From G965197005 sp965197005 (lineage in GTDB: Bacteria > Pseudomonadota > Gammaproteobacteria > Pseudomonadales > Oceanobacteraceae), in assembly GCA_965197005.1 (NCBI GenBank), contig OZ239982.1:1426001-1490000 (forward strand): a stretch of DNA of 64,000 bases, written 5' to 3'. Positions 16,277 to 24,641 of the stretch are shown piece after piece; position 1 is the stretch's first letter, and every line of letters begins with the position of its first letter. Position numbers and translations under genes: made by a program. The notes beneath the pieces are model-generated. The model saw nothing but the letters and a program-made list of their open reading frames with translations. It was not told the origin of the DNA and did no database searches.

Positions 16277-16305
16277 CCCAGCCCCATGCTCCGCATGGTG
16301 CTGGG
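16277..16305. repeat. 29-bp hairpin repeat, copy B
   Basis: Exact copy of the element at 15943-15971, again preceded by GGTTTTA. It closes the main heptamer array and is followed by two more GAGGTCA units. Confidence 0.9.
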
Positions 16306-16330
16306 CAGAGGTCAGAGGTCAAGGACTGAA

Positions 16331-16358
16331 ACCTGATACCTGAACCCTGACTCCTGAT
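16331..16358. repeat. Degenerate heptamers in inverted orientation
   Basis: ACCTGAT, ACCTGAA, CCCTGAC and TCCTGAT stand in tandem. Their shared CCTGA is the complement of the TCAGG in the neighbouring GGGGTCA units, so this block looks like diverged heptamers facing the other way. Confidence 0.6.
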
Positions 16359-16360
16359 AA

Positions 16361-16389
16361 CCCAGCCCCATGCTCCGCATGGTGCTGGG
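16361..16389. repeat. 29-bp hairpin repeat, copy C
   Basis: Third identical copy of the hairpin. It is followed (16390-16415) by variant heptamers GGGGTCA and GGGGTTA twice. From there to 16575 the DNA is AT-rich and holds the unmarked promoter region of the next gene. Confidence 0.88.
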
Positions 16390-16575
16390 CAGGGGTCAGG
16401 GGTTAGGGGTTAGGGATTTAGTTAAATAACTTTTATTTTTTACCCAATACAATGCGGTGTACAATCTTTATAATTGATTAAACTAAACTCTTATGCAAGT
16501 TGCTTTATATGCTTGCTAATTGATGCTCGTTTTTATGGTATTTGCAATATAAAACCATATCCATAGGAATTTTAT

Positions 16576-17088
16576 ATGTTCGATATACAACAACAGCTTG
16601 GGGAGCAAAAAAGCATGCCTCCTGTAGAAAAATGGAACCCGCCTTTATGTGGTGATATGCCGCTTGTTATTACTCAATACGGGCAGTGGTTGCATCAAGG
16701 TGCGCCCTTTGCTCGCAAACGCTTGCTTAACCTATTTGCGAGTGTGCTAAAAAAAGAAGATGAGGATTATTATTTGGTTACGCCAGTTGAAAAATGGCGC
16801 ATTCAAGTACAAGACCGCCCGTTGCAGGTGGTGCTGGTTACACAACAAAAGGGGAATTTACATTGCACCACTGCAACAGGTGATAATTTTATTGTCGATG
16901 AGCACCACCCTATTAAGCTCAGTCCATTTGATGGTGAGCAAGTTGCGGAGGTATTAGTAAGGCGTAATCTATGGGCTCGCTTTAGCCGCAATGCTTTTTA
17001 TGCTCTAAGCGAGTTATTAGAAATTAGTGATGATGATAGATGTTATTTGCAATCTGCCCAACAACGCTTTTTTCTTGGCTCTTTTTAA
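16576..17088 (+). CDS. DUF1285 family protein
   Basis: A 170-residue protein matching DUF1285. PPVEKWNPPLCGDMPLVITQYGQWLHQGAPFARKRL is split here into its key points: PPVxxWNPPxCGD at residues ~15-27 and a GxPFxRKRL stretch at ~47-56, then YYLVTPVEKWRIQV. Family members are small cytoplasmic beta-rich proteins common in Proteobacteria; the function is not established. The gene stands alone, divergent from trpR across the repeat region, and ends at a bidirectional terminator. Confidence 0.85.
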   Translation: MFDIQQQLGEQKSMPPVEKWNPPLCGDMPLVITQYGQWLHQGAPFARKRLLNLFASVLKKEDEDYYLVTPVEKWRIQVQDRPLQVVLVTQQKGNLHCTTATGDNFIVDEHHPIKLSPFDGEQVAEVLVRRNLWARFSRNAFYALSELLEISDDDRCYLQSAQQRFFLGSF

Positions 17089-17095
17089 ATGGCAT

Positions 17096-17123
17096 AAAAA
17101 AAGCCGGATTAACCGACTTTTTT
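17096..17123. terminator. Bidirectional terminator between the DUF1285 gene and dsbC
   Basis: AAAAAAG-C-CGG, loop ATTAA, then CCG-A-CTTTTTT. The stem has one mismatch and ends in a T run on both strands, fitting two convergent genes. Confidence 0.7.
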
Positions 17124-17138
17124 CTGTTGCTTATGCGC

Positions 17139-17996
17139 TTAGTTAATGCCTAAACGTGTGGCTAATTGCTTAGCTGGCAAGTAGCCTGGGTACAGTTCGC
17201 CTTTTTCTGTCAAGATGGCAGGTGTTCCTCTTACGCCGAGTTTTTGACCTAAGTTAAAGTCTTTTGCAATGGGCGATTTACAGTTGGGAAACTGTTGCAT
17301 AAGCCCGTCCATTTTCTGTTGTAAATTATTAAAATACTCTTTTTGGGTAATGCTGGCCTGCCCTTGTCTTAGTGGCATGCTGGCTCGATTTAGTTGCTGC
17401 TGTAGCTTTTTAATATGGGTAATGGCTTGGGGTTTGTCTTTAGCACACCATGCGTAACGGGCTTTTTTGTAGGAGTCTGTATATTTGCCTGTTTGTGGAT
17501 TTTTAATCCCTGCTCTTGGGTAAGATAAATAGCGTACTTCAATGCCTAGCTGGTTAATGTCGTCTATTTCGTTATGTAGCTTTTGGCAATAGCCGCAGTC
17601 TATATCTGTAAAGACGTAGATATGGGTTTTCTTTTTACCTTTGGCAGGAAAAATAATCATCTCACTTTTTTTCTGTGCCTCTAGCTGCTGCTGACGACGA
17701 GGATTGGCTCGTGCTTGGGTTATATTTTTAGGTTGATTTTGCTTGAGAGAATAAAGCTCATCACGAAATAGAATAAAGTTAATGTCTGGGGTCATGTGTA
17801 AGGCGGTCCCATCTTCTAATAAAACTTCTAAAAGTTGCTTATCGGCGACCTTGCTCACCTGACTAACTACCAGTTGTGGTCCAAAGGCTTGTGTTAACGC
17901 TGCGGATACTCTTGCTTGCAACTTTTCTTCTAGGGCATTGGCTTGGCTAGAAATAAGTGTGCATAAAAATAAAAACCAAAATGAACGAAGTTGCAT
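17139..17996 (-). CDS. dsbC: Periplasmic disulfide isomerase DsbC family
   Basis: A 285-residue protein with an N-terminal signal peptide (FWFLFLCTLISSQANA). The dimerisation domain covers about residues 22-105. The thioredoxin-fold catalytic domain has the active site DIDCGYCQKLH and the cis-Pro loop GTPAIL. A second Cys pair (WCAKD and FPNCKSP) corresponds to the structural disulfide of DsbC. It should shuffle incorrect disulfides in the periplasm, with DsbD as reductant. It is somewhat longer than E. coli DsbC owing to a lysine-rich insert near residue 110 to 120. DsbG is the alternative, but CGYC favours DsbC. Confidence 0.88.
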   Translation of the reverse strand: MQLRSFWFLFLCTLISSQANALEEKLQARVSAALTQAFGPQLVVSQVSKVADKQLLEVLLEDGTALHMTPDINFILFRDELYSLKQNQPKNITQARANPRRQQQLEAQKKSEMIIFPAKGKKKTHIYVFTDIDCGYCQKLHNEIDDINQLGIEVRYLSYPRAGIKNPQTGKYTDSYKKARYAWCAKDKPQAITHIKKLQQQLNRASMPLRQGQASITQKEYFNNLQQKMDGLMQQFPNCKSPIAKDFNLGQKLGVRGTPAILTEKGELYPGYLPAKQLATRLGIN

Positions 17997-18094
17997 ATAA
18001 AAGCCTCAATAGTTAGTTAAAAATCTGCTGCGCCCTATGATAAGTAAGAGGCATAAAAGTTCCTAAATAATTAGAATTAGGTAAGCTGTACAGT

Positions 18095-18127
18095 AAAAAA
18101 AAGCACAGCTACTAAAAATAGCCGTGC
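18095..18127 (-). terminator. Terminator of the rpsP-rimM-trmD-rplS operon
   Basis: On the minus strand GCACGGCTA and TAGCTGTGC pair (one mismatch) around a T-rich loop, followed by eight T (A run at 18095-18102). It is 45 bp after the rplS stop. Confidence 0.8.
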
Positions 18128-18171
18128 CTGAAGTAACACTATGTTTGCATGTTAAAATGCAGTCAATAGAG

Positions 18172-18525
18172 TTATACTTTTTCTTTAATACGTGCAGATT
18201 TACCGCTGCGCTCACGCAAGTAGTAAAGTTTCGCTTGACGAACATCACCACGACGTTTCACTTCTATGCTATCTACTAATGGACTATGTGTTTGGAAAGT
18301 ACGTTCAACACCAACCCCATGAGAGATTTTTCTTACTGTGAAAGCAGAGTTTAAACCACGGTTACGTTTACCAATTACTACGCCTTCAAAGGCCTGTAAA
18401 CGCTCACGGTTACCTTCTTTTACTTTAACTTGCACAACCACGGTATCCCCTGTCCCAAATTCAGGCAGGTTGTCTTTTAGTTGGGCATTTTCAATCGCTT
18501 GGATTACTAAGTTTTTATTACTCAT
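18172..18525 (-). CDS. rplS: 50S ribosomal protein L19
   Basis: A 117-residue ribosomal protein located at the 30S-50S interface. FGTGDTVVVQVKVKEGNRERLQ, FEGVVIGKRNRGLNSAFTVRKI and SPLVDSIEVKRRGDVRQAKLYYLR are characteristic of L19. The start at 18525 (MSNKN) has AAGGAG six bases before it and overlaps the end of trmD by 8 bp; the six-codon upstream extension is rejected. Last gene of the classic four-gene operon. Confidence 0.97.
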   Translation of the reverse strand: MSNKNLVIQAIENAQLKDNLPEFGTGDTVVVQVKVKEGNRERLQAFEGVVIGKRNRGLNSAFTVRKISHGVGVERTFQTHSPLVDSIEVKRRGDVRQAKLYYLRERSGKSARIKEKV

Positions 18526-19285
18526 TATTTGCTCCTTGGTCACATGCAGATTGTATCTGCTGTTGATACTTGTTTAATAATTCAATTTGTTGCTGATTTA
18601 GTTCTAATTTCTCTAGTAAGTCTGGTCTTAATTGTTGGGTTCTTCCTAATGCCTGCATTTGCCGCCATGTTGCAATTTGTTGATGATTGCCACTTAATAA
18701 CACCTTTGGTACGCTCATGCCATTAAATACTTCTGGACGCGTATAGTGTGGACAATCTAACAAGCCTTGCATAAATGAGTCTTGTATTGCTGACTCTGCA
18801 TGACCTAAGGCGTTAGGTAGTAAGCGTATGGTGGCATCAATTAATGACATTGCTGCCAGCTCTCCTCCACTTAATACAAAATCCCCCATGGAGTATTGCT
18901 CATCTACTGCACTTTCTAGTAAACGTTCATCTACTCCTTCATAGCGACCACAGAGCAAAATCATATTTTGCCGTTGGCTAAATTCAATCACATCAACCTG
19001 TTTTAAAGGCTTGCCTTGTGGCGAAAGATACACCACTTTGGCTTTGCCTTTAAGTTTGGTTTTTGCCACGCTAATCGCTTGTGCCAAAGGCGCTGCTTGC
19101 ATTAGCATGCCAGGGCCTCCACCGTAGGGTCTGTCATCAATAGTTTGATGCTTGTCTAGGGTAAATTGCCTTGGATTGATTACCTCAAGGGTTGCTAAAT
19201 TTTGTTTAAAAACCCTTGCTGAAACCCCGTATTCAGTTAATGCGGTAAACATTTCTGGAAATAGGCTTACCACCATAAAGTTCAT
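18518..19285 (-). CDS. trmD: tRNA (guanine37-N1)-methyltransferase
   Basis: A 255-residue SPOUT methyltransferase that puts m1G at position 37 of tRNAs, preventing frameshifting. The N-terminus FMVVSLFPEMFTALTEYGV is typical, as are DDRPYGGGPGMLM, the knot sequence LLCGRYEGVDERL and YSMGDFVLSGGELAA. It lies between rimM and rplS as usual. The Met at 19276 is an alternative start. Confidence 0.97.
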   Translation of the reverse strand: MNFMVVSLFPEMFTALTEYGVSARVFKQNLATLEVINPRQFTLDKHQTIDDRPYGGGPGMLMQAAPLAQAISVAKTKLKGKAKVVYLSPQGKPLKQVDVIEFSQRQNMILLCGRYEGVDERLLESAVDEQYSMGDFVLSGGELAAMSLIDATIRLLPNALGHAESAIQDSFMQGLLDCPHYTRPEVFNGMSVPKVLLSGNHQQIATWRQMQALGRTQQLRPDLLEKLELNQQQIELLNKYQQQIQSACDQGANNE

Positions 19286-19306
19286 ACAGTTATCCGCTAT
19301 GTTTTA

Positions 19307-19816
19307 CTAATAATCAGATTCCCAATCAACCGTTATTTTCTGTGCTTCTAAGTCCACTTCTAAAATGTAGTTAGAAACATACGGAATTAACCGTTTTTGT
19401 TCATCAATACTTTGTGCACAAGCAATTAGTGATAACACTTGATTACCTCCTCCTGAATCAAACAGTTTATTAACTTGCCCAAGACATTGCCCTTGTTGGT
19501 TAATAACTGGTAATCCGATGAGTTGAAATAAATACACTTCATCATCTGCTGCTTCAGGTAACTGCGCTTTGGGTATGGCTATTTCTGCCAAACTCAATGA
19601 TTGTGCGGTTTCTCTATCGTTTACACCTGCCAGTAATACAATAGGCTGTTTATGGTGTATGCGATAATCTTCTATTTTAAATTGTTGCCAGCTTTGTTGG
19701 TGTTTGATATGCCAAATGGGAAAGTCAAAAATATGTTCTTTCGGTTCTGTGTATGTCTGTAGCTTGAGCCACCCTTGTACACCGAACGCTGCACCTAACT
19801 TACCTAAAACGACCAT
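19307..19816 (-). CDS. rimM: Ribosome maturation factor RimM
   Basis: A 169-residue 16S rRNA processing factor that binds S19 during 30S maturation. The N-terminal RimM barrel begins VVLGKLGAAFGVQGWLKLQTYTE, and the C-terminal PRC barrel contains LIPYVSNYILEVDLEAQKI. Co-directional with rpsP upstream and trmD downstream, each separated by about 20 bp. Confidence 0.95.
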   Translation of the reverse strand: MVVLGKLGAAFGVQGWLKLQTYTEPKEHIFDFPIWHIKHQQSWQQFKIEDYRIHHKQPIVLLAGVNDRETAQSLSLAEIAIPKAQLPEAADDEVYLFQLIGLPVINQQGQCLGQVNKLFDSGGGNQVLSLIACAQSIDEQKRLIPYVSNYILEVDLEAQKITVDWESDY

Positions 19817-19837
19817 CTAAGCTGCTATTGCCTTTAG

Positions 19838-20086
19838 TTATTTGCTAGCGGCATTGTCTTTTAGTAGTTTGGCGACACGCTCACTTGGTTTTGCGCCTTT
19901 GCCAACCCAGTATTCAACACGTTGTAGGTCAATTCTTAAACGTTCTTCTTGACCTCGTGCTATAGGGTTAAAGAATCCGATACGCTCAATAAAGCGACCG
20001 TCTCTTGGCATACGTGAATCTGCCACTGTAATACTATAAAAAGGACGCTTCTTAGAGCCTCCACGCGATAATCTAATTACTACCAT
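19838..20086 (-). CDS. rpsP: 30S ribosomal protein S16
   Basis: An 82-residue protein, first gene of the operon. The N-terminus VVIRLSRGGSKKRPFY, the segment DSRMPRDGRFIERIGFFNP and the RVEYWVGKGAKPSERV end are diagnostic. It binds 16S rRNA and is needed for 30S assembly. Confidence 0.97.
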   Translation of the reverse strand: MVVIRLSRGGSKKRPFYSITVADSRMPRDGRFIERIGFFNPIARGQEERLRIDLQRVEYWVGKGAKPSERVAKLLKDNAASK

Positions 20087-20215
20087 ATATTCTCCATCAC
20101 TTTAGTTGAGCAGGTTTTAAGATCGCCTGCGGTTTTTCATCTTGATTATTCCAACTGCTATCAGTCCAAATAGACAAGGCCTTGCCATACTTAAAATGGC
20201 AAAAAAAGGGCGCAT

Positions 20216-20244
20216 ATCTTACCCTAAGTGCGACTGCGATACAA
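20216..20244 (-). promoter_or_regulatory. rpsP operon promoter
   Basis: On the minus strand TTGTAT (20239-20244), a 17-base spacer and TAAGAT (20216-20221). The predicted leader of about 120 bases holds two hairpins: GCAGG/CCTGC (20110-20130) and TTGCCAT/ATGGCAA (about 20182-20202). Confidence 0.55.
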
Positions 20245-20280
20245 GTTTTTGCAAAAATAAGCAGCGATTAAGTGTTGTAT

Positions 20281-21036
20281 TTAAGCATCTCGCTTAAATA
20301 GCAAGTGCACATAACGTCCTAAACTTAAATAGGGTTCTTGTAAACCATATTCCAAATCTGTTTGTAGCAAGGTTTGTGGGTTCATCTTTTGTCTGATTTT
20401 TTGGTGCATGTGGTCATAAATACAGCGAATGCCTCGCTGATGCTTTAGGCTAAACCCTTGTTGCTGAATGTAATCTATTATCTGCGAGCGAATAAAACTG
20501 TGCTTTGGCGCATTGCCTGTTTTTTTAAGGCGTGCATTGCTGCCTTTTGGATTTTCTAAGCGTCCATTCATTAGTTGCCGCCAGATATGTCCTGATTGTT
20601 GGTAACACATAAGCGAAAACCAACCACCTAAAGCAACTTTATTTAGCATGATGTCTAGTGCGAAAAATGGTTTATCTAGCCATTCTAATACCGCATGATT
20701 TAATACTAAGGGAAACTGGTTTGGTGCATGAAGATTAATATCTTGAAGTGTACATAGGTAGGCATTATAGGGTAGTTTTGCTTGTTCAAATTGGGCAATA
20801 GCGGTGTCGAGCATTGCTTTGGAGTGATCACAAAAACTCAATTGTAAACCCTGCTGCGCTAAGTATAGGGCAAATTGTCCTTGCCCTGCGCCTAGGTCTA
20901 ATACGGGCAGACCTTGAGCAGGCAAAATAAATTGTTTGAAGTCTTTCTCAAGAGCTGCCAGTCGAAACTGACCTCTAGGCGTTTGATAAATGGTATTGGC
21001 AAAGTGTTGGGCAATATCATCAAAATTTCTATCCAT
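20281..21036 (-). CDS. cmoM: tRNA 5-carboxymethoxyuridine methyltransferase
   Basis: A 251-residue SAM-dependent methyltransferase. The SAM motif I is VLDLGAGQGQFALYLA. The N-terminus DRNFDDIAQHFANTIYQTPRGQ, the segment LNHAVLEWLDKP and the C-terminal LEYGLQEPYLSLGRYVHL closely follow E. coli CmoM (formerly SmtA), which methylates cmo5U34 to mcmo5U in tRNAs. This assignment rests on remembered similarity along the whole length. It is a single gene on the minus strand, upstream of rpsP but with its own space. Confidence 0.85.
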   Translation of the reverse strand: MDRNFDDIAQHFANTIYQTPRGQFRLAALEKDFKQFILPAQGLPVLDLGAGQGQFALYLAQQGLQLSFCDHSKAMLDTAIAQFEQAKLPYNAYLCTLQDINLHAPNQFPLVLNHAVLEWLDKPFFALDIMLNKVALGGWFSLMCYQQSGHIWRQLMNGRLENPKGSNARLKKTGNAPKHSFIRSQIIDYIQQQGFSLKHQRGIRCIYDHMHQKIRQKMNPQTLLQTDLEYGLQEPYLSLGRYVHLLFKRDA

Positions 21037-21133
21037 TTTTTTACCTTCCTAACATAAATCTACAAGCATTTTTCTGCCTCTGTTCTATGCTTATCTGTAA
21101 TTGTTCATTTTAAGGTGTTAATCCTACAAAATC

Positions 21134-21787
21134 ATGTCCCATTCTCATACCAGCAACCAGATATGCCCATTAGGTGACGCGTGCCCTTGGTATCAAAAGG
21201 TCACAGAGCTTGAAACAATGGTCATTACCGACCCTTTAACGGGGCTGTTTAATATGCGTCACTTTCAACAAATGCTAGAGCAAGAGTTAGAGCGAACTCA
21301 GCGGACGCATTTACCGACCAGTTTAATTATGATTGATTTGGATTTCTTCAAAAAAATCAACGATTCCTTTGGGCATGAAATGGGCAATCAGGTATTACAA
21401 CAAAGCGCACAGGCAATTAGCAGAAATATCCGCTCTTTAGATATTCCATGTCGCTATGGGGGCGAAGAGTTTGCGGTCATTTGCCCTTCTAGCGATATTT
21501 TTATGGCTAAGCAAATGGCAACTCGCGTACATCAGAGTATTGGCGATTTACAATTTAATGCCGCTGGCAATGTGTTTAGTGTGACTGCCAGTTTAGGCAT
21601 AGCAACCGAGCAGAGTAAGTTGCTTTCAACCAGTACGCAGTTTATTAAGCGTGCGGACGAGCAGCTTTATTTAGCCAAAGAGAATGGACGTAATCAAATT
21701 TGTTATGCCAAACCTGAAAGCGGTCATTCTCATATTGCACATGATGAGCGTGCTGCCTTAAACGATTTGTTTAAAGATTTAAAATAA
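21134..21787 (+). CDS. Diguanylate cyclase (GGDEF domain)
   Basis: A 217-residue soluble protein that should make c-di-GMP from two GTP. The GGDEF domain starts at DPLTGLFNMRHF and has the metal-binding DLDFFKKINDSFGHEMG and an intact GGEEF. Five residues before it is RSLD, an inhibitory I-site. The ~25-residue N-terminus is not a known sensor domain but contains two Cys (QICPLGDACPWYQ). Cytoplasmic, with no membrane segment. Its stop is four bases from the convergent secA stop. Confidence 0.9.
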   Translation: MSHSHTSNQICPLGDACPWYQKVTELETMVITDPLTGLFNMRHFQQMLEQELERTQRTHLPTSLIMIDLDFFKKINDSFGHEMGNQVLQQSAQAISRNIRSLDIPCRYGGEEFAVICPSSDIFMAKQMATRVHQSIGDLQFNAAGNVFSVTASLGIATEQSKLLSTSTQFIKRADEQLYLAKENGRNQICYAKPESGHSHIAHDERAALNDLFKDLK

Positions 21788-21791
21788 AACC

Positions 21792-24536
21792 CTAATTCAA
21801 TTTGCCACAGCATTGTTTGTACTTTTTGCCAGAACCACAAGGACAAGGTTCATTACGCCCTACTTTTGGCACTTCTCGTTTAAAGGGTTGGGCAGGCTGT
21901 TGTGCTTCGCTTTCTTGGCTGTCATTTGTATCTAACCCTTCTGCACTGGCATGCTCATACGAGGCTTGCTGAGCTAGGCGAATGGCTTCTGCACGGCGAC
22001 TCTCTTCTAGTTGACGTACTTCTTCTTCACTACGAATACGCACATGAGAAAGCATTTTAATGGTATCGCCTTTAATGTTTTCTAGCAGTTCTTGAAATAG
22101 TAAAAAGGATTCTCGCTTATATTCTTGCTTGGGATTTTTTTGCCCATAACCACGTAGATGAATGCCTTGACGTAAGTAATCCATTGTTGCTAAGTGCTCT
22201 TTCCATAAGTTATCTAACACTTGTAGCATGACTTGCTTTTCAATTTGACGCATTAATGTGGGGTCGTCTTCTTGCCGTTTCATGGCTGCTTCTTTTTTAT
22301 TATAGGCATCTTGAATTTTCTCTAAAATGCGCTCACGTAAGGTTTCTTCAAATAGCTTATCTTCATCTTCTAGCCATTGGGCTACTGGCAACTGCACATC
22401 AAAATCTTCTGCAAGTTGTTGTTGTAAGCCTTCAATATCCCACTGCTCTTCTAAACTTTGTGGGGCAATAAATTGGTCTATACAGCGGTTTACGACGTCA
22501 TGGCGCACATTGCTAATGACATCAGAAATATCATCACTTGCCATTAAATCATTGCGCTGGGTATAAATCACTCGCCGTTGATCGTTGGCAACATCATCAT
22601 ACTCAAGTAGTTGTTTGCGAATATCAAAGTTACGCCCTTCTACCTTACGCTGGGCTTTTTCTACGGCATTAGAGACCATTTTATGTTCTATAGATTCGCC
22701 GTCTTTCATGCCCATAGCTTGCATCATTGCTCGCATTCTGTCGGACATAAAAATACGCATTAGGTTATCTTCTAATGATAAGAAAAAGCGTGTAGAACCT
22801 GCATCTCCCTGACGACCTGCACGTCCACGCAGTTGGTTATCAATGCGTCTTGATTCATGTCGCTCAGTGCCGATAATATGCAACCCCCCTGCCGCTAAAA
22901 CAGTGGCATTTCTCTGTGTCCATGCTTGTTTGATTTTATCAATTTGCTCAGGGGTGGGAGCGGATAGCTGATCAACCTCTGATTGCCAGTTTCCGCCTAA
23001 TACAATATCAGTACCACGACCTGCCATATTGGTGGCAATGGTTACGTTTCCGGGACGACCTGCTTGGGCAATAATTTCGGCTTCACTTTGGTGTTGTTTG
23101 GCATTTAATACATTATGCTCTATCTTGGCTTTGCTCAAAATAGTGGAAAGGTATTCTGAGGATTCGATAGATGCAGTACCTACTAAAACAGGACGTTGCT
23201 GCACTGTGACCTCACGTATTTCTTCTACTACTGCGTTATATTTTTCAACTTGTGTGGCATAAATAACATCATTAAAGTCAATTCGTGCTATCTCTTTGTT
23301 GGTTGGAATAACAACAACATCTAGTGCATAAATTTGTTGAAATTCGTAGGCTTCGGTATCGGCAGTACCTGTCATGCCTGCCAGTTTATTATATAGTCTA
23401 AAGTAATTTTGAAAGGTTGTTGAGGCAAGGGTCTGGCTTTCTGCTTGTATTTCTACTCCTTCTTTGGCTTCTATCGCCTGATGTAACCCTTCACTCCATC
23501 TACGCCCTGCCATGGTGCGTCCTGTATGCTCATCAACAATGACGATTTGTCCTTGCTGCACAATATAATCAATATTTTTTTGATAAATACCATGTGCTTT
23601 GATGGAGGCATAAACATAGTGCAGTAAATTTAGATTATGCGGTGCATATAAACTTTCGCCTTCTTCAAGCAAACCCGCTTCGACCAATAGGGCTTCGGTT
23701 ACTTCATGTCCTTCTTCTGTCAATTCTGCATTTTTTTGTTTTTCATCAATGGTGTAGTGTCCTGTAGCAACTTTACCATCTTCTGACATTGTGCCTTTTT
23801 CTAACTTGGGAACAAGTTGATTAATTTGTCGATATAGCTCAGAGCTGTCTTCTGCCGCTCCTGAGATAATCAGTGGGGTTCTGGCCTCATCAATTAAAAT
23901 AGAGTCCACTTCATCGACTATCGCCATATTTAATTCTCGCTGGACTTTTTCGGCTAGCGAGAACGCCATGTTGTCGCGCAAATAATCAAAGCCAAACTCA
24001 TTATTTGTACCGTAAGTAATATCTGCGGCGTAGGCATTGCGCTTTTCTTCATTGTCTTGTCCTGATACAGCAACGCCAACTGTGAGTCCTAAAAATTCAT
24101 AGAGTTTGCCCATCCATGCAGCATCACGCTGAGCAAGATAGTCATTGACGGTAATAACATGTACGCCCTTACCGCTTAGCGCATTTAAATAACAGGGCAA
24201 GGTTGCCACTAATGTTTTACCCTCACCTGTACGCATTTCTGCAATGCGCCCTTCATGCAAACTAATTCCACCTATTAACTGCACGTCAAAATGGCGCATT
24301 CCCATCACTCGCTTTGATGCCTCTCGGCATACAGCAAAGGCTTCAGGTAACAGTTTATCTAGGGTTTCTCCTTGAGCAATGCGCTCTTTGAATGTGGTTG
24401 TTTTGGCACTTAGCTCAACATCGCTAAGGTTGGTTAAAGTCTCTTCTAGTGCATTAATTTGTTTAACAATTTTACCCATGCGTTTAAGCATACGAGCGTT
24501 TCTGCTGCCAAATATTTTACTAAGGGGGTTAAGCAT
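21792..24536 (-). CDS. secA: Preprotein translocase ATPase SecA
   Basis: A 914-residue Sec motor. Walker A MRTGEGKTLVATLP, Walker B VDEVDSILIDEARTPLI, the helicase motif TNMAGRGTDIVLGG, QLRGRAGRQGDAGS and a C-terminal zinc tail CPCGSGKKYKQCC are all present. It drives secretory proteins through SecYEG at the inner membrane. Ribosome binding site is weak (GGAT). A secretory protein gene lies directly upstream in the same direction, the position held by secM in E. coli. Confidence 0.97.
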   Translation of the reverse strand: MLNPLSKIFGSRNARMLKRMGKIVKQINALEETLTNLSDVELSAKTTTFKERIAQGETLDKLLPEAFAVCREASKRVMGMRHFDVQLIGGISLHEGRIAEMRTGEGKTLVATLPCYLNALSGKGVHVITVNDYLAQRDAAWMGKLYEFLGLTVGVAVSGQDNEEKRNAYAADITYGTNNEFGFDYLRDNMAFSLAEKVQRELNMAIVDEVDSILIDEARTPLIISGAAEDSSELYRQINQLVPKLEKGTMSEDGKVATGHYTIDEKQKNAELTEEGHEVTEALLVEAGLLEEGESLYAPHNLNLLHYVYASIKAHGIYQKNIDYIVQQGQIVIVDEHTGRTMAGRRWSEGLHQAIEAKEGVEIQAESQTLASTTFQNYFRLYNKLAGMTGTADTEAYEFQQIYALDVVVIPTNKEIARIDFNDVIYATQVEKYNAVVEEIREVTVQQRPVLVGTASIESSEYLSTILSKAKIEHNVLNAKQHQSEAEIIAQAGRPGNVTIATNMAGRGTDIVLGGNWQSEVDQLSAPTPEQIDKIKQAWTQRNATVLAAGGLHIIGTERHESRRIDNQLRGRAGRQGDAGSTRFFLSLEDNLMRIFMSDRMRAMMQAMGMKDGESIEHKMVSNAVEKAQRKVEGRNFDIRKQLLEYDDVANDQRRVIYTQRNDLMASDDISDVISNVRHDVVNRCIDQFIAPQSLEEQWDIEGLQQQLAEDFDVQLPVAQWLEDEDKLFEETLRERILEKIQDAYNKKEAAMKRQEDDPTLMRQIEKQVMLQVLDNLWKEHLATMDYLRQGIHLRGYGQKNPKQEYKRESFLLFQELLENIKGDTIKMLSHVRIRSEEEVRQLEESRRAEAIRLAQQASYEHASAEGLDTNDSQESEAQQPAQPFKREVPKVGRNEPCPCGSGKKYKQCCGKLN

Positions 24537-24567
24537 GATTTATCCAATATTGTTAAAGGTATCTATT

Positions 24568-24600
24568 TAAAAGCGGCATATCATAACAAGGAGTGCCGCT
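24568..24600 (-). terminator. Hairpin between the secretory protein gene and secA
   Basis: On the minus strand AGCGGCA pairs with TGCCGCT around a 15-base loop and is followed by TTTTAAAT. It lies 41 bp after the upstream stop and about 32 bp before the secA start. It may be a terminator or a secA leader structure. Confidence 0.4.
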
Positions 24601-24641
24601 ACAGGCTATATATGATGATAAAAAGAATAAATACAAGCGCA

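Noticed and set aside
15952..16329. 125-codon frame of GQRTEDR and GQRSEVR repeats
   Set aside because: It is the heptamer array read in triplets. Any perfect array of this unit is open in all plus frames. No ribosome binding site, and it starts in the hairpin.
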